A stretch of 12,052 nt of DNA from Bacteroidales bacterium. Lineage in GTDB: Bacteria > Bacteroidota > Bacteroidia > Bacteroidales > NBLH01. Positions within the stretch are counted from its first letter, which is position 1; every line of letters begins with the position of its first letter. Where the stretch lies: NCBI GenBank assembly GCA_021647685.1, contig JAKIUH010000089.1:1-12052 (forward strand). Direction: 5' to 3'. Shown here in pieces: positions 6,192 through 12,052 of this stretch. The notes under the pieces are model-generated. The model searched no databases, had not been told where the DNA came from, and worked only from the letters and a program-made list of their open reading frames with translations. A program made the position numbers and the translations under genes.

Positions 6192-7082
6192 TTATTTCTT
6201 TTTTTGGATTGATACCAGCACAACTCCCAGAATACTAATAATCCCGCCTATAATTTCTAAATGCAAAGGAGTCAAATGCAAAAATATCCAAGCACTTATT
6301 AAAGCAAAAATACCTTTTGTACTTATTATAATTGAAGTTTTAAACGCCTCAATATATTGCAGTGATTTATAAGCAAAAACAATAGTAATAAAAACTTCAA
6401 GAAAAGCTCCCAAAGAAAGCAGTATCCATGCTTTTACTGAGATATCCAAAGAAATATTTTTTACTATTACCAATAGTACAAAAGCCAAAAGTAAGATTAT
6501 TGCCCGAACTGCCGATAATACTCCGGCATCAATTGTTTTACGCTTCTTGCGGGCAACAATGGTAGCAATTGAAAATAAAAATGCTGCCAAAAAAACATAT
6601 TGAGTACCGGGCTTAAACAAATCATCAACAGTATTAAAACCGTTTATGCTTAAAGCAGAAACACCACCCAATGCTAAAACAATACCTATAAATTGTATTC
6701 CGTTAAAAGATTCTTTTAAAAAAATTACCCCAAAGATTACAACAAGCACCGGTCCGATATTCCCTATAAAAGAAACCACTCCCGGATTCTCCATAATTAA
6801 AATGGCATAATAGAACAAACCGGTTGCCACTGCCTCTAAAACTGCAACAAGCATTAAATTTTTTGTAATCCCTTTTGCCGATTGGCGAAAACTAAATTTA
6901 CCACGGCTACGAATTACAAATAAATAAATGAAATTCCAAAGTGTTCCGGTTAAAAACCAAAAAAATCCAAACTGATAAAAATTTACATACTCAAATGAGA
7001 GCTTACTGAAAATAAACGAATTTGCTAAAGCAAGCGATGCGATACCGGCATAAATATATCCGGTAATTTCTTTTTTTGTCAT
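6192..7082 (-). CDS. EamA/DMT-superfamily membrane transporter (copy B)
   Basis: This 296-residue protein has about ten hydrophobic segments arranged as two EamA repeats (about 10-140 and 155-293), the standard plan for drug/metabolite transporters. A characteristic end-of-first-repeat segment reads ENPGVVSFIGNIGPVLVVI, followed by FLKESFN. It lacks a signal peptide and ends in a lysine-rich tail (QKKK), suggesting an inner-membrane protein with cytoplasmic C-terminus. It is the second gene of a tandem pair, 4 nt after the upstream paralogue, so the two are almost certainly co-transcribed. The substrate cannot be inferred, because the family exports or imports amino acids, sugars, nucleotides and drugs. 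The start at 7082 gives MTKKEITGYIYAG, with positive residues before the first membrane helix, as expected. Confidence 0.88.
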   Translation of the reverse strand: MTKKEITGYIYAGIASLALANSFIFSKLSFEYVNFYQFGFFWFLTGTLWNFIYLFVIRSRGKFSFRQSAKGITKNLMLVAVLEAVATGLFYYAILIMENPGVVSFIGNIGPVLVVIFGVIFLKESFNGIQFIGIVLALGGVSALSINGFNTVDDLFKPGTQYVFLAAFLFSIATIVARKKRKTIDAGVLSAVRAIILLLAFVLLVIVKNISLDISVKAWILLSLGAFLEVFITIVFAYKSLQYIEAFKTSIIISTKGIFALISAWIFLHLTPLHLEIIGGIISILGVVLVSIQKKK

Positions 7083-7086
7083 TTAA

Positions 7087-7986
7087 TTATTTTTTACGTT
7101 TAACCACCGAAATGGCAATGATGCCTGCAATGGTAAAAGCTCCTCCAATCAACTGGTTTCCATGCATCACCGTGTGCAAAAAAAGATAAGAGCTAATCAC
7201 AACCAATACACTCTTTGTACTCATAATAATATTGGTTAGCGAAACTTCGATATACTTAAAAGAATAATACGAAGTTAAAATTGCCAAAAAAGGTCCCATA
7301 AAAGCACCTCCGGCAATAAATAAAAATGCATCAAAACCTATTTTAAAAGTCAAACCTTCGTACAACATAAAAGAAAAAGAAACCAACATTAACATTATTG
7401 TACGTGAAATACTTAAAACTATAGGTTCAATACGCTGAATATTACTTTTTGCAATAATAACAGCAATGGCATAAAATAAAGATGCAAAAACAATATAAGC
7501 AGTAGCTTTTGAAAAAAGGGCATCAAAAGAAGTTTCAGGACTATAATTAATAATTAAAACCCCAAGTAAGGTAATGGTAATTCCAATATATTCAGCTAAT
7601 CGAAACCGCTCTTTAAGAAAGAAGTAGGCTAATATAAGCGTGAAAACAGGACCAAGATTTACCAAAAAGGAGATAACTGCCGGATTTTCCGAAAAATTAA
7701 TTGCCGAAAAAAATAAAATGGTACCGGCTGTTTCAAAAACAGCATTCGCAAAAATTGCAAAACGTTCTTTTTTTGAATATTTTTTATAGGCAATTCGCTT
7801 ACCTGCTATTTTAACAAAAATAAAGTTTAAAATTAAAGCAACTAAAAACCAATAAAATCCAAACTGAAATAAATGTACCCTATTTAAAGCTGATTTACTG
7901 AAAATATACACACTTGCTAATGCCAGTGTAGCAACAAATGCGAGAATAAAACCTTTTTTCCTATTTTTTTCATCCATAATTGCCAT
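7087..7986 (-). CDS. EamA/DMT-superfamily membrane transporter (copy A)
   Basis: This 299-residue protein is a paralogue of the next gene on the same strand. It has the same ten-helix, two-repeat plan, and the segments align clearly: ENPAVISFLVNLGPVFTLI then FFLKERF, against ENPGVVSFIGNIGPVLVVI then FLKESF, and SLTNIIMSTKSVLVVISS against KTSIIISTKGIFALISA near the end. It begins MAIMDEKNRKKG; the internal Met four codons on is an equally plausible start. The RKK and KRKK charges at the two ends suit an inner-membrane protein. As first gene of the pair it should carry the promoter; upstream on the minus strand is TTCTTTTG near 7996-8003, one mismatch from TAnnTTTG. The separate conservation of both copies suggests either distinct substrates or a heteromeric transporter. 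Confidence 0.88.
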   Translation of the reverse strand: MAIMDEKNRKKGFILAFVATLALASVYIFSKSALNRVHLFQFGFYWFLVALILNFIFVKIAGKRIAYKKYSKKERFAIFANAVFETAGTILFFSAINFSENPAVISFLVNLGPVFTLILAYFFLKERFRLAEYIGITITLLGVLIINYSPETSFDALFSKATAYIVFASLFYAIAVIIAKSNIQRIEPIVLSISRTIMLMLVSFSFMLYEGLTFKIGFDAFLFIAGGAFMGPFLAILTSYYSFKYIEVSLTNIIMSTKSVLVVISSYLFLHTVMHGNQLIGGAFTIAGIIAISVVKRKK

Positions 7987-8144
7987 AGCTAATATTGTGC
8001 AAAAGAATAAAATTATCGTGGAATAATAAATTTTTTCAGAATTGGTTTAAATTTTGATAATTTAATTCTATAAAATATATCAAAAAAAAGAAAATAACGT
8101 TTAGGCTCTATCTGCTATATAACAAACGGTTAATAAATAAAAAA

Positions 8145-8930
8145 ATGAATAAACTTTATGCACTATTAATAATACTGACATTTGAAATCTCGTCAAATGC
8201 ACAAAATTTATTAAACATCAAAGATATAGATACTTGTACAATATTTTCTTCGATGGAAGAAGCGCTTAAAAGCCCAGAAAAAGTTGTGGTATTGGATTTA
8301 AGTGCTAATAATTTAAGCCAAATTCCTGCTGAAATTACACAATTTAAAAACCTACAAGTATTAAATTTGGCCAATAATTCAATCAGTGAATTACCTGATG
8401 GGCTTTTTAAACTTAAAAATTTACAAATTTTAAACCTTGAAGAAAATCGCTTAAAAAAATTACCTAAAGAAATAGCACAACTTCAAAATCTTTACAGTTT
8501 AAACCTTACACGTACAAAAATCCCTGCAGTTCCTGAAAGTTTTTCAAAATTAAAAAAGTTAAAAATACTTAATCTTTCATGGAATGGATTGAAAGATGAT
8601 TCGATAAAAGCTGTTTTTAAATTAAAGCATTTAGAAGATTTAAACCTCATGCGTAATCAAATTGAGATTTTAGACTCCGCAATTTGTGATATGGACAGTT
8701 TGTTGTATCTGAACCTGAATTTTAACCCTCTAAAAAAACTTCCTGAAAATTTTGGTAAATTGCAACAACTTATAGAGTTGGATTTAGGCAAAAATACAGA
8801 GTTGAAAACTTTGCCCGAAAGTTTTAAAAAACTCGTTAATTTAGAATATCTTAACATAGAATCTGTACCTCTTTCCTATCAAGAAAAGAAAAAACTGCCT
8901 AAATTAGATGAAAATGTAATTGAATATTAG
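8145..8930 (+). CDS. Secreted leucine-rich-repeat protein
   Basis: This 261-residue protein has a signal peptide (residues 1-20: MNKLYALLIILTFEISSNAQ, with cleavage near SNA-Q). Residues 21-50 form a short cap with DIDTCTIFSSMEEALKSPEKV, a pattern seen before LRRs in other Bacteroidota proteins. From about residue 47 there are roughly eight to nine LRR units of about 23 residues, of the form LxxLxLxxNxLxxLPxxIxxLxxL. Clear examples start VVVLDLSANNL, VLNLANNSI, ILNLEENRL, SLNLTRTKI, ILNLSWNGL, DLNLMRNQI, YLNLNFNPL and ELDLGKNTEL. The repeat register is even, with one 24-residue unit near residue 160. LRRs form a curved protein-binding surface; no enzymatic domain, anchor or C-terminal sorting domain is visible, so a secreted or periplasmic binding protein is likely. 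The ligand is unknown. It converges on the lipoprotein gene. Confidence 0.88.
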   Translation: MNKLYALLIILTFEISSNAQNLLNIKDIDTCTIFSSMEEALKSPEKVVVLDLSANNLSQIPAEITQFKNLQVLNLANNSISELPDGLFKLKNLQILNLEENRLKKLPKEIAQLQNLYSLNLTRTKIPAVPESFSKLKKLKILNLSWNGLKDDSIKAVFKLKHLEDLNLMRNQIEILDSAICDMDSLLYLNLNFNPLKKLPENFGKLQQLIELDLGKNTELKTLPESFKKLVNLEYLNIESVPLSYQEKKKLPKLDENVIEY

Positions 8931-8955
8931 TACTATCACAACTGTTAAATTTTAC

Positions 8956-8997
8956 CCCTGAAAGAACGAAAAAACTCTTTCAGGGATAAATCTTTTT
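8956..8997. terminator. Bidirectional intrinsic terminator between the LRR and lipoprotein genes
   Basis: CCCTGAAAGA (8956-8965) and TCTTTCAGGG (8976-8985) are perfect complements around a 10-nt loop. On the plus strand the stem is followed by ATAAATC and a TTTTTT run (8992-8997). On the minus strand it is followed by a weaker T-poor tail (GTAAAATTTA). The two flanking genes converge, so it probably serves both, with the plus direction stronger. Confidence 0.82.
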
Positions 8998-9854
8998 TAA
9001 TTTCCATCCCAGCCGGCAAGGCGTGCCCACAGATACCAAGCCGCATAGGCTTTTAAATTACCATTCAGCGGCTGACTGTGAGCTGCCGAAACTTGAAACC
9101 AATCAACTCCTTCTTCATGCGCATTTTGCCAATCAATAGCCCAGTTTTTATCACGCACTCCATCGCCATTCGAGTCATAATCGCAATTATCGTTGGCATA
9201 TTTATCCAAATAGTAATTGCCGTCAGGGTCGTACGATTCAATATCGGCAAAATCGTACAATATTTTATTGTTGTCTCTACAATATTTGCGAATTTGCTCA
9301 TTACGAATATGCAAATTACCTTCTTCACCGGTACCGTCTAAATGTCCTGTCATATACACAAATTGCACATCAGGGTAATCTATTTCCAACTGGTTCATTG
9401 CATCCAAATAGATATTGATACCACCCTCAGTATTATCAGAAACACCCCCACACCACGACCATATTACTACATTAATATCATCATTTCGAGGGTCATCAAG
9501 AAGGGAGCGAGTAGCACTCTCCCATGCAAGGTCACCATTGTGTCCTAAATCACCACTCATTATTTGGTCGCGAATATCCAAAGCACCGGTGAGTGTTCCA
9601 TTATTCCATTTGTATAAATCTCCTTTCCACTCCATTAGTCCGGTCATGCCGGTAATGAGTTGCGACCCATGCGAAGTATGTCCATAAGCAATATGCAATT
9701 TCTCTTTGGCTGTGTTAATCCACTCTGTAGGAATTTTAGACAAAACAGCGGCATTGTGGTCAATAATTTTGGCAGATTCTTTTTCGTCTTTCTTATCACA
9801 AGCAAAAAAAAGTGTTGTGATAAATAAAATAATAATAATTTTGGAGTTTTTCAT
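8997..9854 (-). CDS. Lipoprotein of unknown function, possible SGNH-hydrolase fold
   Basis: This 285-residue protein starts MKNSKIIIILFITTLFFACDKK, a lipoprotein signal with C19 as the lipidated residue. The mature N-terminus CDKKDEKES includes K-D-E soon after the cysteine, which resembles the export signal of surface-exposed Bacteroidota lipoproteins. Conserved-looking blocks are YGHTSHGSQL (57-66), NVVIWSWCGG (128-137), FVYMTGHLDGTG (165-176) and a C-terminal AAHSQPLNGNLKAYA block (257-271) resembling GDSL/SGNH block V (H-P-N...A). A DYDSNGDGVRD segment (225-235) looks like a calcium loop. An esterase or SGNH-type role on the cell surface is inference; the substrate is unknown. The gene diverges from the AlkD-like gene. 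I do not recognise an experimentally named member. Confidence 0.72.
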   Translation of the reverse strand: MKNSKIIIILFITTLFFACDKKDEKESAKIIDHNAAVLSKIPTEWINTAKEKLHIAYGHTSHGSQLITGMTGLMEWKGDLYKWNNGTLTGALDIRDQIMSGDLGHNGDLAWESATRSLLDDPRNDDINVVIWSWCGGVSDNTEGGINIYLDAMNQLEIDYPDVQFVYMTGHLDGTGEEGNLHIRNEQIRKYCRDNNKILYDFADIESYDPDGNYYLDKYANDNCDYDSNGDGVRDKNWAIDWQNAHEEGVDWFQVSAAHSQPLNGNLKAYAAWYLWARLAGWDGN

Positions 9855-9892
9855 AGTTGAATGTTTTTAGGGTATAGTGTTAAAAAGGTTTA

Positions 9893-9918
9893 ATTATTTT
9901 TAATATATTAAAAATAAT
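9893..9918. promoter_or_regulatory. Perfect 26-bp palindrome upstream of the AlkD-like gene (candidate operator)
   Basis: Bases 9893-9918 are perfectly self-complementary about the 9905/9906 axis, with core TAATATATTA and arms ATTATTTT / AAAATAAT. It ends one base before the -7 box at 9920-9927, so it would cover the -33 to -8 interval of that promoter. It also sits in the leader side of the divergent lipoprotein gene (start 9854). A dimeric repressor or an AT-cruciform are both possible. The all-A/T content makes a chance palindrome less surprising than the length suggests. Confidence 0.5.
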
Positions 9919-9919
9919 A

Positions 9920-9927
9920 TACTTTTG
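9920..9927 (+). promoter_or_regulatory. Candidate -7 box of the AlkD-like gene
   Basis: TACTTTTG is an exact TAnnTTTG. The corresponding -33 position (about 9896-9900) is a T-run, without a G, inside the palindrome. Transcription would begin near 9934, leaving a leader of about 15 nt before the GTG start at 9949. Confidence 0.5.
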
Positions 9928-9948
9928 TAAAAATAAGACGAAAAATTA

Positions 9949-10611
9949 GTGGAAAAAGTTGCAGATAAATATAAATTATTACTAAAACACCTTAGAACTC
10001 GAGAAAACGGTCCTGTGGTTGACAGTATGAAACGCTTAGGACTAAATTATAAGCGCAGTTTTGGTGTTTCGCTAATTGATTTAAAAGCCATTGCAAAAGA
10101 ATATGCCGGCGAACAAAATTTAGCATTGTATCTTTGGCAAAAAGAATTCAGAGAAACCAAAATACTTTCACTGATGATTGCCAATGCCCAACAATTGGAC
10201 GAACAACAAATAAATGATTATATTTCAGGCATTAATAATATTGAATTGGCAGAACAGGCAGCAATGAACTTGCTTAGCAAACTGCCAAATAGTTTGGATT
10301 ATGCGTACAAATGGAGCAAAAAACAAGATGAATATGTACGAGTAACGGCACTTTTGGTTTTATCCAGAATTGCTTTAACCGATAAATCAATACAGGCGCA
10401 AAGTTTTGAACCTTTTTTTGAACTCTTTTATGAAATAGCAAAGGATGAAAATTTGCACGTAAAAAAAGCATTAGGTAGAGCTTTGCTACAAATAGGAAGA
10501 CATGAAAATTTAAAAGAAAAAGTAATTAATTTTGTAAACGAAGTTATTAAAATCAATGAAGAAACAGCAGCTTGGTTAAAAGAAGAAGTTGTTTATTTTT
10601 TAGAAAACTAA
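9949..10611 (+). CDS. AlkD-like HEAT-repeat protein (annotated type: DNA alkylation repair protein)
   Basis: This 220-residue, all-helical protein matches the short AlkD-like family of Bacteroidota, with a diagnostic segment GPVVDSMKRLGLNYKRSFGV (21-40) then SLIDLKAIAKEYA, LALYLWQKEFRETKIL (58-73) and helical HEAT pairs after that. AlkD of Bacillus cereus is a glycosylase that removes bulky cationic alkyl bases, but aligning by memory, its W109, D113 and W187 fall on I98, E102 and R177 here, and R148 falls near R131/V132. The substitutions argue against the same catalysis, so a non-catalytic DNA-binding or unknown role is possible. The start is GTG at 9949: an in-frame TAA at 9934-9936 rules out anything further upstream, and the next Met (27) would remove the conserved GPVVDSM region. 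It precedes the Bax-inhibitor gene by 28 nt. Confidence 0.82.
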   Translation: MEKVADKYKLLLKHLRTRENGPVVDSMKRLGLNYKRSFGVSLIDLKAIAKEYAGEQNLALYLWQKEFRETKILSLMIANAQQLDEQQINDYISGINNIELAEQAAMNLLSKLPNSLDYAYKWSKKQDEYVRVTALLVLSRIALTDKSIQAQSFEPFFELFYEIAKDENLHVKKALGRALLQIGRHENLKEKVINFVNEVIKINEETAAWLKEEVVYFLEN

Positions 10612-10639
10612 TTATAAAAAACCCTAAAAAAAGAAGAAT

Positions 10640-11371
10640 ATGAGAATTGAACAATCATCAAACCCGGCATTGAGTAAAAATACTTTAAGCAGAGTTTATG
10701 AGGAGGCAGCAGGCGAAGGACTGATGAGCATTAACGGAACGGTAAATAAAACAATATTATCGCTACTGTTGGTGATGCTTACATCATATTTTACATGGAA
10801 TTCAGGATATTCTGCATGGACTATGCTGGGTGCAATAGGTGGATTTATTGTTGCCATGGTTACTATATTTAAACCGAAATGGGCACACATTACGACTCCT
10901 ATTTATGCAATTCTTGAAGGCTTATTTCTTGGTGGAATATCAGTTTATTTTGAAGGAATGTTCCCCGGAATAGCATTTCAAGCAGTTGTATTAACTTTTG
11001 GAGTAGCATTTGCCATGCTTTTTGCCTATCGCTCTGGAATGATAAAAGCGACCCCTAAATTTACTAAAGGAATAATAGCAGCAACAGGCGGAATAGCTAT
11101 TTTTTACTTAATTAATATAGTTTTCGGATTTTTTGGCGGAGGAATTAGTTTAGCAAATATGGGTATCTTAGGAATTGGCATTCAATTGTTTATTGTAGTT
11201 ATTGCTGCATTAAACCTTATTCTTGATTTTGATATGATTGAACGATTGGCAACCCAAGGAGCACCCAAAGTTATGGAATGGTTTGGAGCTTTTAGCCTTA
11301 CAGTTACTTTAGTATGGCTATATTTGGAGATTTTAAAACTTTTGGCTTTATTTGCAGGTAATAGAGATTAA
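10640..11371 (+). CDS. Bax inhibitor-1/YccA family membrane protein
   Basis: This 243-residue protein has about seven hydrophobic segments, at roughly 36-53, 60-76, 86-102, 113-129, 144-166, 175-198 and 215-238. The cytoplasmic N-terminus NPALSKNTLSRVYEE and the length fit the PF12811-type branch rather than the shorter YccA proteins. The segment ALNLILDFDMIE near residue 190 carries the paired aspartates that in the characterised Bacillus YetJ form the pH-sensitive calcium site, so a calcium-leak or channel role is plausible by family. The biological role in Bacteroidota is not established. The start is preceded by AGAAGA about 4 nt upstream, a weak ribosome-binding site. It may be co-transcribed with the AlkD-like gene, 28 nt upstream, since no terminator lies between them. 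A strong terminator follows at 11449. Confidence 0.92.
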   Translation: MRIEQSSNPALSKNTLSRVYEEAAGEGLMSINGTVNKTILSLLLVMLTSYFTWNSGYSAWTMLGAIGGFIVAMVTIFKPKWAHITTPIYAILEGLFLGGISVYFEGMFPGIAFQAVVLTFGVAFAMLFAYRSGMIKATPKFTKGIIAATGGIAIFYLINIVFGFFGGGISLANMGILGIGIQLFIVVIAALNLILDFDMIERLATQGAPKVMEWFGAFSLTVTLVWLYLEILKLLALFAGNRD

Positions 11372-11448
11372 AAAAAACTTATGAAACATTATTGTTTTAA
11401 CATAAATAATTATTGTTGTAAGTATTCATCAATACATTAAGTAATTAT

Positions 11449-11487
11449 AAAGGTGGCGATATGGATTATATCTGCCACCTTTTTTAT
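11449..11487 (+). terminator. Intrinsic terminator after the Bax inhibitor-1 gene
   Basis: AAAGGTGGC (11449-11457) pairs with GCCACCTTT (11474-11482). Inside it GATAT (11458-11462) pairs with ATATC (11468-11472), leaving a GGATT loop and one bulged T at 11473. A T-tract follows (TTTTTT at 11480-11485). It is 78 nt after the Bax inhibitor stop and 26 nt before the next ATG, so an attenuator for the downstream gene is a less likely alternative. Confidence 0.85.
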
Positions 11488-11512
11488 TATCAAACCTTTA
11501 TATCAAACTTTC

Positions 11513-12052
11513 ATGAATAGTACGGAACAATATTTTGAAAAATTCAGAAATAATGTAGTAGGAAACGATGCGACATTTGAATCGCCTTATGGCATACAAA
11601 AAATAATTTATGCAGATTGGATAGCAAGTGGCAGGTTGTATGCACCAATTGAGGACAAAATAAAAAATACTTTTGGACCTTTGGTTGGAAATACACACTC
11701 CGAAGCCAGCGAAACCGGCGTTGCAATGACTCATGCTTACCACAAAGCACAACAAATTATTAAAAAGCATGTAAATGCCGGAGAAGATGATGTTTTACTC
11801 ACCTTAGGACAAGGAATGACCTCTGCCGTAAATAAATTTATGCGAATTTTAGGACTAAAAATTCCTGAACAAATAAAAGCATATATGGATGATGCAGATA
11901 AACAATTTTATGCGAAAGTTTTTCCTGGTTCGGTATCTAGAAAAGATTTAATGCGTCTGCGTAGAATGAGATTTGAAGATTTGCCTACAGTTTTGCAAAT
12001 AGAAGCCAAAAATTATAATTTTCCTTGGAGTGAACAAATTTTCGAGGAGTGT
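11513..12052 (+). CDS. Partial chimeric ORF: class V aminotransferase N-terminus joined to RimI-like N-terminus
   Basis: The frame is open from ATG at 11513 through the window end (180 codons, no stop). Residues 1-123 match the N-terminus of a Bacteroidota class V, PLP-dependent aminotransferase/cysteine-desulfurase-like enzyme: SPYGIQKIIYADWIASGRLY (24-43), VGNTHSEAS (58-66), HVNAGEDDVLL (86-96), and MRILGLKIPEQIKAY at the end of the match. The His/Lys cofactor region would come later and is absent. Residues 124-146 match nothing I recognise. Residues 147-180 read as the start of a RimI ribosomal-protein N-acetyltransferase, with FEDLPTVLQIEA and the hallmark FPWSEQIF (170-177), close to E. 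coli RimI. A stop-start TAATG lies at 11949-11953 (the TAA is in another frame), where a genuine rimI start would be. The full aminotransferase is usually near 480 residues. Assembly chimera is most likely. Confidence 0.7.
   Translation, partial: MNSTEQYFEKFRNNVVGNDATFESPYGIQKIIYADWIASGRLYAPIEDKIKNTFGPLVGNTHSEASETGVAMTHAYHKAQQIIKKHVNAGEDDVLLTLGQGMTSAVNKFMRILGLKIPEQIKAYMDDADKQFYAKVFPGSVSRKDLMRLRRMRFEDLPTVLQIEAKNYNFPWSEQIFEEC

Noticed and set aside
6181..6206. Terminator after the ftsB-like gene (AAATAA / TTATTT with T-run)
   Set aside because: The stem is only six A/T pairs, too weak to list as a terminator, although the T-run is real.
9065..9687. Several open frames of 68-90 codons antisense to or out of frame with the lipoprotein gene
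   Set aside because: They lie wholly inside a well-supported gene with signal peptide and motifs; their peptides have no family character.
11498..11770. Minus-strand open frames over the aminotransferase start
   Set aside because: The plus strand carries clear class V aminotransferase motifs over the same bases, so the reverse frames are shadows.

Overview
The window reads as a piece of an AT-rich Bacteroidota genome (Bacteroidales or Flavobacteria-like). The support is the family composition (a two-subunit KorAB, a short AlkD-like HEAT protein, a PF12811-type Bax inhibitor-1), upstream regions that carry the Bacteroidota promoter pattern (TTG about 18-20 nt before TAnnTTTG) with few strong Shine-Dalgarno sites, and a lipoprotein with an acidic K-D-E stretch after its cysteine. 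No phage, plasmid, CRISPR, defence or transposase gene is visible. Most of the content is ordinary chromosomal housekeeping.

Layout. Bases 1-325 hold no convincing gene. They contain a direct repeat (1-37 and 101-137), a small perfect hairpin (140-159) and a long interrupted stem-loop (199-282) flanked by related 13-mers, so the block looks like a dispersed extragenic repeat. Then come a secreted protein of unknown function (326-1030, minus) and, divergently, dprA (1186-2295, plus). dprA converges on korA-korB (5206-2343, minus), a 2-oxoacid:ferredoxin oxidoreductase operon, and the two share a 15-bp-stem bidirectional terminator. A 357-bp divergent intergenic region with two copies of a 20-bp imperfect dyad separates korA from an isolated thiS-like gene (5564-5770). 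An ftsB/divIC-like divisome gene follows (5875-6186). Two tandem paralogous EamA-type transporters lie at 7986-6192 on the minus strand. Next are a secreted leucine-rich-repeat protein (8145-8930, plus) and a converging lipoprotein with an SGNH-hydrolase flavour (9854-8997, minus), with a shared terminator between them. A 26-bp perfect palindrome sits in the divergent region before an AlkD-like HEAT protein (9949-10611). A Bax inhibitor-1/YccA membrane protein (10640-11371) with a strong terminator follows.

The right edge (11513-12052) is the strangest part. A single open frame begins as a class V PLP-dependent aminotransferase, loses that similarity after about 123 residues, and ends as the N-terminus of a RimI-type acetyltransferase. 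Because this happens within the last ~170 bases of the window, a contig-end assembly chimera is the leading explanation. A recombination junction or real fusion is possible but less likely.

No new multi-gene system is evident. The points most worth a second look are the chimeric terminal ORF, the duplicated dyad between korA and thiS, the palindrome before the AlkD-like gene, the structured repeat at the left end, and the apparent loss of the AlkD catalytic residues. Family assignments were made by eye and from memory, without database searches.
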